Assembly: GCA_021299355.1 (NCBI GenBank)
Contig: JAJTGG010000002.1
Location: 1-64,000 of the forward strand
Source of the DNA: Lysobacteraceae bacterium
Lineage (GTDB): Bacteria; Pseudomonadota; Gammaproteobacteria; Xanthomonadales; Xanthomonadaceae
Length of the DNA: 64,000 nt
Reading direction: 5' to 3'
The notes beneath the pieces are model-generated. The model searched no databases. It saw only the letters and a program-made list of their open reading frames with translations, and was not told the origin of the DNA. How positions within the stretch are numbered: position 1 is the stretch's first letter; the number at the start of each line of letters is the position of its first letter. Positions 56,227 to 64,000 of this stretch are shown here, piece after piece. A program made the translations under genes and the position numbers.

Positions 56227-57984
56227 ATGATTTCCGTACATCCCCTGAAACGCCTGCGCCGTTTCGCCGAACCCTACCGCACGGCGATACGCCGTGGCGT
56301 GCTGTATTCGGTGCTGAACAAGGCGTTCGACGTGCTGCCGGAAATCCTGATCGGCGTCGCAGTCGATGTGGTAGTCAACCAGCGCGAATCGTTTCTGGCG
56401 CGCCTGGGCATTGCCGATCCGATGCATCAGCTCTGGGTGCTGGTCGGTCTTACCGTGGTGGTGTGGGTCTGCGAATCGCTGTTTGAATACCTGCATCGTC
56501 TGGTCTGGCGCAATCTCGCGCAGAATCTGCAGCATGATCTGCGCCTCGAAGCGTATTCACACATCCAGCGCCTGCCGCCGGACTTCATCCAGGAAGAGCG
56601 TTCCGGACGCTTGATGGCGGCACTGAATGAAGACGTCAACCAGATCGAACGCTTCCTCAACACCGGCGCCAACGACCTGATTCAGGTCGGTGTGTCTTCG
56701 CTTCTGGTCGGCGCGGTGTTCTTTTCGCTCACCGCCAGCACCGCGGTGTTGGCCCTGCTGCCGATTCCGCTCATCCTGTTCGGCACCTTCTGGTTCCAGA
56801 AGCGCCTGTATCCGCGTTATACCGCGGCGCGCGAAGCCGCCGCGGGCGTGTCCAACCGGCTGGCCAATAACCTGCAGGGCATGAGCACCATCCAAGCCTA
56901 TACCGCCGAAAACTTCGAGGCCGAACACCTGCGCGCGGCCAGCGACGGCTTCCGCAAACACAATCGCGATGCGATCCGCTATTCGGCGGCAATCACCCCG
57001 GTGATCCGCATGGCGATTCTGGCCGGCTTCGTGATGACCCTGCTGTACGGCGGCTCACTGGTACTCAAGGGTGAACTCGGGGTCGGCAGTTATTCGGCGC
57101 TGGTCTATCTGACCCAACGCCTGTTGTGGCCGATGACGCGTCTGGCCGATATGACCGATCTGTACCAGCGGGCTATGGCCTCGGTCGACCGGGTCATGGA
57201 TCTGCTGGACATCGCGCCGACAGCCGACGGAACGGTGGTGGTGAAAACACCCGTGCGCGGTGCGCTCACGTTCGATGCGGTCAGCTTCGCCTACGGCGCC
57301 ACGCCGGTGCTGCACAGCGTCAGCCTGAACATTCCTGCCGGCGCCACTATCGCACTGGTCGGCGTTACCGGTAGCGGCAAAAGCACGCTGATCAAACTGG
57401 CCCTCGGTTTCATTGAAGCACAATCCGGTGAAATCCATTTCGACGGCGAGGATCTGCGCATGCTGTCGAAATCCTCACTGCGCGCCGCCATCGGTTACGT
57501 CGCTCAGGAATCGTTCCTGACCGACGGCTCTGTGGCGGAAAACATCGCGTACGGACAACTTCCTGATCCGGAACGGGTGCGCGCGGCGGCGATCGCTGCC
57601 GAAGCGCACGGCTTCATCAGCGCACTGCCGAACGGCTACGACAGCCCGGTCGGTGAACGCGGCAGTCTGCTGTCCGGCGGCCAGCGCCAGCGTATCGCGC
57701 TGGCCCGGGCACTGTACAAAAATCCGGCCCTGCTGATTCTGGACGAGGCGACTTCGGCGGTGGATAACGAAACCGAAGCGGCCATCCAGCGCTCGCTGAC
57801 ACGGCTGAATCACAGCCGATCCTGCCTGATCGTGGCGCACCGGCTGTCGACCGTGCGTTTCGCCGATTGCATCCACGTGCTGGATGGCGGCCGGATCGTC
57901 GAGTCCGGCACGCATGATGAGCTGCTCAAACAAAACGCCGCTTACACGGCGCTTTGGAAACTGCAGACCGGCGAAACGGTTTAG
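56227..57984 (+). CDS. ABC exporter, fused permease-ATPase
   Basis: This 585-aa half transporter has about six helices in residues 1-310 and an ATPase domain with Walker A VGVTGSGKSTLIK, signature LLSGGQRQRIALARAL and Walker B LLILDEATSAVD. It resembles lipid or drug exporters (MsbA-like group) that act as homodimers. The substrate is unknown. It overlaps the convergent exported methyltransferase by four bases. Confidence 0.9.
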   Translation: MISVHPLKRLRRFAEPYRTAIRRGVLYSVLNKAFDVLPEILIGVAVDVVVNQRESFLARLGIADPMHQLWVLVGLTVVVWVCESLFEYLHRLVWRNLAQNLQHDLRLEAYSHIQRLPPDFIQEERSGRLMAALNEDVNQIERFLNTGANDLIQVGVSSLLVGAVFFSLTASTAVLALLPIPLILFGTFWFQKRLYPRYTAAREAAAGVSNRLANNLQGMSTIQAYTAENFEAEHLRAASDGFRKHNRDAIRYSAAITPVIRMAILAGFVMTLLYGGSLVLKGELGVGSYSALVYLTQRLLWPMTRLADMTDLYQRAMASVDRVMDLLDIAPTADGTVVVKTPVRGALTFDAVSFAYGATPVLHSVSLNIPAGATIALVGVTGSGKSTLIKLALGFIEAQSGEIHFDGEDLRMLSKSSLRAAIGYVAQESFLTDGSVAENIAYGQLPDPERVRAAAIAAEAHGFISALPNGYDSPVGERGSLLSGGQRQRIALARALYKNPALLILDEATSAVDNETEAAIQRSLTRLNHSRSCLIVAHRLSTVRFADCIHVLDGGRIVESGTHDELLKQNAAYTALWKLQTGETV

Positions 57985-58943
57985 GGTTTCACGAAACGCA
58001 GGGTCATGCGGTCGCTTTCACCGATGGCTTGGTATTTGGCACGATCCTTATCGCCCTGGCCGTAGGTCGGCGGCAAGGTCCAGACACCGCCCGGATAATC
58101 CTTGGTGTCGTTCGGGTTGGCATTCACTTCGCTGCGGGCATCCAGCTTGAAACCGGCCTGGGTCGCCAATGCGATGACTTGCGCTTCGGAAACGTATCCG
58201 GACCTGTCGTCTTCGGCCACGTCCTTGGCGGCGCGGTGTTCGACCACGCCGAGCGTGCCGCCTTTTTTCAGCACCGCGAAGAAACCGGCGAACATGCTTT
58301 CGGCCTGCTTGGCCATGCGCCAGTTGTGCACGTTTCGGAAGGTCAGCACGGCATCGGCCGAGCCGGGCGCGCCGAACTCCGGCTTGGCCGGATCATATTC
58401 ATGTAGCGCGGCTTTGCCGTAGATTTCGGGCTTGGCGGCGAACTTGTCGCGCAGGGCCTGGTTCTGTTTCGCGTAATAGGCTTTCGAACTTTCCTTTTCG
58501 ATCACGGCCGGGCTGGTGACTGCACCGGTGTAGCTGCCGTGTTTGGTGGCATATGGGGCGATGATTTCGGAATACCAGCCGCCGCCCGGCGAGATTTCGA
58601 TGACCTTGCTGTGCGGGGTAATGCCGAAGAACATCAGGGTTTCCAGCGGATGGCGGTATTGATCGCGGGCCGTGTTTTTCGGATCGCGCCAATCGCCTTT
58701 AAGGATTTGCTGCAGCATCTCGCGGTGATGTGCGGCCATCATTTCCGGCGTCATGCCTTTTTCATGGTCCATGCCTTTGCCGTCCATCGGCATGTCGCAG
58801 GCCTTCTTGCCGTCGCCGTGATCCATGCCGCACATCGCCTTGGGTGCGGTCTCGGCCGCGGGCGCGGCGGCATGGTCGTGTTGGGCAAAGGCGTTGGCAG
58901 TGGCCAGCAGGCCGGTAGCGGTAAGCAGATATAACGGTTTCAT
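57981..58943 (-). CDS. Exported SAM-dependent methyltransferase-like protein with Met/His-rich segment
   Basis: This 320-aa protein has a signal peptide (LLTATGLLATANAFA) and a Met/His/Cys-rich segment at ~37-70 (CGMDHGDGKKACDMPMDGKGMD, continuing HEKGM), which looks metal-binding. A methyltransferase fold follows: VIEISPGGGWYSEII (motif I), VLTFRNVHNW (motif IV), GGTLGVVEHRA. It matches the predicted COG4798-type methyltransferases. SAM is not known to be available in the periplasm, so activity outside the cytosol is uncertain. The track start at 58967 is overextended. Confidence 0.85.
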   Translation of the reverse strand: MKPLYLLTATGLLATANAFAQHDHAAAPAAETAPKAMCGMDHGDGKKACDMPMDGKGMDHEKGMTPEMMAAHHREMLQQILKGDWRDPKNTARDQYRHPLETLMFFGITPHSKVIEISPGGGWYSEIIAPYATKHGSYTGAVTSPAVIEKESSKAYYAKQNQALRDKFAAKPEIYGKAALHEYDPAKPEFGAPGSADAVLTFRNVHNWRMAKQAESMFAGFFAVLKKGGTLGVVEHRAAKDVAEDDRSGYVSEAQVIALATQAGFKLDARSEVNANPNDTKDYPGGVWTLPPTYGQGDKDRAKYQAIGESDRMTLRFVKP

Positions 58944-59109
58944 GGCAATCCCCAGTTGAATGAACAAGGCAGACAGTCTAGCGAATTTCGCGGCTTTCCG
59001 TCAGGGCTGCGGTGGATGCAGTTTGCCGCCGGTAAAGATTTCATTGGGTTTTTGGAACTAGGCCACAGCACGACCTTCTTCGGACCTAAGACAACCAATT
59101 GGCGCGTAT

Positions 59110-60015
59110 CTAACGGGCCGGCTTTGCGGCCTCGCACGCCGGCGCGAAAGTCCAGCACAGGGCGTCGGGCAGAGCCGTGCGCCAGGCCGCTTCGTTGTGA
59201 CCGGCTTTGGCGGCGGCGGCGAACTGCAGTGCCGAGGTGGCCGGCAACGTGGCCTTCCAGCGCACGGCCATCGCTTCGGCATCGGACAGCATGTCATCGC
59301 CCTCGGAGCCGCCGACATAAACGTACACGCGCTGTCCGGGCTGCAGAGGCGTTATTGCGGTCTCTTGGGCGATGGCGGGGGAAAACCAATAGCTGGGCGA
59401 AAAAACCAAGGCGCGGCCAAATACCTCCGGGTGGCGCATCACGGCCGCATGCGCCATCAATCCGCCCATGGAGCTGCCAACAATGACGGTGGTAGCGGCT
59501 TCCGTCTGTGTCCGGTAGCGTGCATCCACCGCCGGCTTCACTGCACCGATGAGATCGGCCAGATAGGCTTCACCCCTGGCGGGCGCGAACTCGGAATGAG
59601 ACCACACGCTGAGCTCCTGCATGCGCGCTTCGCCGCCATGGTCGATGGCGACGGCAATCACCGCCAGACCATGCTTTTCATACAAGCCGTCGAGCACTTC
59701 ATCAACGCCCCATTCACCGGCATAGCTGGTCGCGGCGTCGAATACATTCTGCCCGTCCATGAAGTACACGACCGGATAACGGCAGTCCTTGCAGTCGGCA
59801 TAATCCGGCGGCAGGTACACGCGCACGGTGCGGTCAACGCCCAGCGCCGGCAGCGCCAAGCCGAAGGTTTCGAAACGCTGCAGTTCGGCCACCGATGTGG
59901 GGCGCGGCTGTGCCTCCGGCGTCTGCTGGCGCATGAGCAGAAAGGCAACGGCAGCAGCAATCAATGCGCCGGCCAACAGGCCAACAAGGGCGTAGCGCAG
60001 TGCGGTGGATTTCAT
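59110..60015 (-). CDS. Esterase family alpha/beta hydrolase, membrane-anchored
   Basis: This 301-aa protein has an N-terminal helix (LVGLLAGALIAAAVAFLLM) and the Fes/esterase D-like fold: RTVRVYLPPDY, PVVYFMDGQNVFD, nucleophile in VGSSMGGLMA, and a C-terminal His in KAGHNEAAW. It is probably a periplasmic esterase; substrate unknown. The start at 60015 is preferred to the long track ORF, which runs into icd. The 166 bases before the methyltransferase gene show no recognisable signals. Confidence 0.88.
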   Translation of the reverse strand: MKSTALRYALVGLLAGALIAAAVAFLLMRQQTPEAQPRPTSVAELQRFETFGLALPALGVDRTVRVYLPPDYADCKDCRYPVVYFMDGQNVFDAATSYAGEWGVDEVLDGLYEKHGLAVIAVAIDHGGEARMQELSVWSHSEFAPARGEAYLADLIGAVKPAVDARYRTQTEAATTVIVGSSMGGLMAHAAVMRHPEVFGRALVFSPSYWFSPAIAQETAITPLQPGQRVYVYVGGSEGDDMLSDAEAMAVRWKATLPATSALQFAAAAKAGHNEAAWRTALPDALCWTFAPACEAAKPAR

Positions 60016-60023
60016 GGTCTGAT

Positions 60024-62333
<2,310 letters not shown>

Positions 62334-62387
62334 TTATTGTCGTTGATTTCAGGGGTTTTGGGAAATGACGTAGTGCAAAGTAATCAC

Positions 62388-63731
62388 TTACTTCCCGATA
62401 CAGAAACTCGAAAAAATCCGGCCGAGCAGCGCGTCGGCATCCATGTGTCCGGTAATCGAACCGATGGCGTTGTGCGCGAGGCGCAGTTCTTCGGCGGCCA
62501 ACTCGGCCTGGGCCTGATTGCACAATCCTGTAGCAGCCGCGAGATGCGCGGCGGCCAGATCCAAAGCTTCAATATGGCGTGCACGGGCACTGAAACTGCC
62601 GGTCCCGCTTTCGCCGAATCCGGCGGCCTGCGCCAGCTCATGACGCAGCGCCTCCAGGCCTTCGCCGTTCTTGGCCGACAACCACAGATGCACGCCGTCA
62701 TCGCGTTGTTCCCGGCCAATGGCATGCCCGCTCAAATCGGATTTGTTGTGTAGCCAGAGAATACGGGCGGCGCTGCCCTGCAAGGCTTCGGCCAAAGACG
62801 CGAAGGCGTTGCTGGTATCGTCGAGCACGGCCAGCACCAGATCGGCCTTGGCCAGCTCACCGCGGGCGCGGCGGATGCCTTCGGCTTCCACGGTTTCTTC
62901 GGTTTCGCGCAGCCCGGCGGTGTCCGCCAAGGTCAGCCACAGGCCATCGACCTGGATGGTTTCACGCAGCACATCGCGGGTGGTACCGGCGATGTCGGTG
63001 ACGATGGCGCGGTCTTCGCCGGCCAGGGCGTTGAGCAAGGACGACTTGCCGGCATTGGGCGCACCGACGATGACCACATGCAGGCCGTCCATCAGGCGCT
63101 TGCCCTGCTCGGCCTCAGCGCGCAGCTGCGCCAGATCGGTTTTACCGCGTTCCAGCAGATTGCGGATTTCCGGCGCGGCCAGAAAATCGATTTCTTCATC
63201 GGGAAAATCCAGCGCCGCTTCCACGTAAACGCGGGCGTGCACCAGCTGTTCAGCCACGGCATGGCAACGCTTCGAGAACACGCCGTCCAACGAACGGCGA
63301 GCGGCGCGGGCCGCGGTTTCCGATTGCGCGGCAATCAGATCGGCCACGGCTTCGGCCTGGGCCAGATCGAGTTTGTCGTTGAGGAAGGCGCGTTCGGTGA
63401 ACTCCCCGGGGCGCGCATCACGTGCGCCCAAGCGGCGGCATTCGCGCAGAATGGCATTGAGCAGGGACGGATTGCCGTGCGCCTGCAATTCCAGTACGTC
63501 TTCGCCGGTATAGGAGTGCGGGCGCTGGAAATAAATCAGCACGGCGTCATCGAGCACTTCGCCGCTGCCCTCGCGCAGATGCGCGTGCAGCGCATGGCGC
63601 GGCTTCAGACTTTGACCGCACAGACTTTCACCGATTTCACGCGCTTTCGGCCCGGACACCCGGACAATGCCGACGCCGGCCGGACCGAAGGCGGTGGCGA
63701 GCGCGGCGATGGTGTCGGTCGTGGCCGTCAT
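62388..63731 (-). CDS. mnmE: tRNA modification GTPase MnmE
   Basis: This 447-aa GTPase, with MnmG, modifies wobble uridines of tRNA. It begins TDTIAALATAFGPAGVGIVRVSG, has the folate-binding N domain, G domain GAPNAGKSSLLNAL with switch AGTTRD, and the C-terminal FCIGK motif. It follows yidC by 13 bases, the common yidC-mnmE order. Confidence 0.97.
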   Translation of the reverse strand: MTATTDTIAALATAFGPAGVGIVRVSGPKAREIGESLCGQSLKPRHALHAHLREGSGEVLDDAVLIYFQRPHSYTGEDVLELQAHGNPSLLNAILRECRRLGARDARPGEFTERAFLNDKLDLAQAEAVADLIAAQSETAARAARRSLDGVFSKRCHAVAEQLVHARVYVEAALDFPDEEIDFLAAPEIRNLLERGKTDLAQLRAEAEQGKRLMDGLHVVIVGAPNAGKSSLLNALAGEDRAIVTDIAGTTRDVLRETIQVDGLWLTLADTAGLRETEETVEAEGIRRARGELAKADLVLAVLDDTSNAFASLAEALQGSAARILWLHNKSDLSGHAIGREQRDDGVHLWLSAKNGEGLEALRHELAQAAGFGESGTGSFSARARHIEALDLAAAHLAAATGLCNQAQAELAAEELRLAHNAIGSITGHMDADALLGRIFSSFCIGK

Positions 63732-63744
63732 CGCACGCGCCGGA

Positions 63745-64000
63745 TTATTTCGCCGGCGCGGGATGGTGACCGTGCGTGCCGTATTTCTTGGTCATCCACC
63801 ATTGCTGGGCCAGACCGAGCAGACCGTTGGTCACCCAGTACAGCACCAAGCCGGACGGGAAGAAGGCCATCATCACGCCGAAGATCAGCGGCATGAAGGT
63901 CATCATCTTTTTCTGCAGCGGATCCATGCCCGGCATCGGCGTCAGCTTCTGGGTCAGGAACATGACGATAAGATTCAGTGCCGGCAGGATGAAATACGGA
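63745..64000 (-). CDS. yidC: Membrane protein insertase YidC (C-terminal part)
   Basis: The 5' end lies beyond the right edge. The visible end reads [55 protein letters not shown] and [15 protein letters not shown], which are the last helices of YidC. YidC inserts proteins into the inner membrane with or without SecYEG. The ORF track starts this fragment at an internal Met (63963). Confidence 0.95.
   Translation of the reverse strand, partial: PYFILPALNLIVMFLTQKLTPMPGMDPLQKKMMTFMPLIFGVMMAFFPSGLVLYWVTNGLLGLAQQWWMTKKYGTHGHHPAPAK

Overview
The window is a GC-rich gammaproteobacterial chromosome segment. It most resembles the Xanthomonadales/Lysobacterales: it carries a XanB2-like chorismatase, a rhlB-trxA-rho neighbourhood, S9 and DUF885 peptidases, a monomeric NADP isocitrate dehydrogenase and an mnmE-yidC end. 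The genes are tightly packed, and ATGA/TGATG stop-start overlaps are frequent. The ORF track omits genes cut by the window edges (crtI, yidC) and several very short ones. No insertion sequence, prophage or CRISPR array was found.

Left part (1-8.2 kb): a minus-strand phototrophy operon encodes a green-type proteorhodopsin, then GGPP synthase (crtE) and phytoene desaturase (crtI, cut by the edge). This fits the start of a retinal pathway whose remaining genes (crtB, crtY, blh) would lie beyond the left edge. A UUCG-loop hairpin separates the rhodopsin from the crt genes. Next come an ElaA acetyltransferase, a gamma-glutamyltransferase flanked by two 2OG-Fe(II) oxygenases, a BASS transporter with a GIY-YIG protein, and a C-terminal relic of indolepyruvate ferredoxin oxidoreductase.

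Middle part (8.2-31 kb): housekeeping genes (folE, an L,D-transpeptidase, an RlmI-like methyltransferase, phhA, fbp, cls, pdxJ, tRNA-Arg(CCG)) surround a yybP-ykoY manganese riboswitch that precedes a TerC/Alx exporter gene. An accessory block at 20-25.6 kb holds a coiled-coil lipoprotein, an unknown membrane protein, a 50-bp tandem repeat, a membrane-anchored RCC1-repeat protein translationally coupled to an unusual histidine kinase, and a divergent NarL-type regulator. Then comes ftsE-ftsX-(45-aa ORF)-ung-rpoH, with a perfect CIRCE operator in front of rpoH.

Right part (29-64 kb): rhlB, trxA, rho with an extended N terminus, yqhA, a Kef-type antiporter, ycgL coupled to a 1030-residue membrane ankyrin protein, an S9 peptidase, a XanB2-like chorismatase, hemF, a P-II protein, ubiK, comM, a BigR/SqrR-like repressor with rhodanese and GFA-domain genes, a LysR regulator with a strong promoter and a palindrome at the predicted +1, a patatin lipoprotein, DUF885, acyltransferase-arfB-tatD, hrpB, rluE, an ABC exporter, an exported methyltransferase with a Met/His-rich segment, an esterase, icd, mnmE and the end of yidC. 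The most rewarding regions for follow-up are the rhodopsin operon with its leader, the kinase-RCC1 module, CIRCE-rpoH, the coupled 45-aa ORF, and three gene relics.
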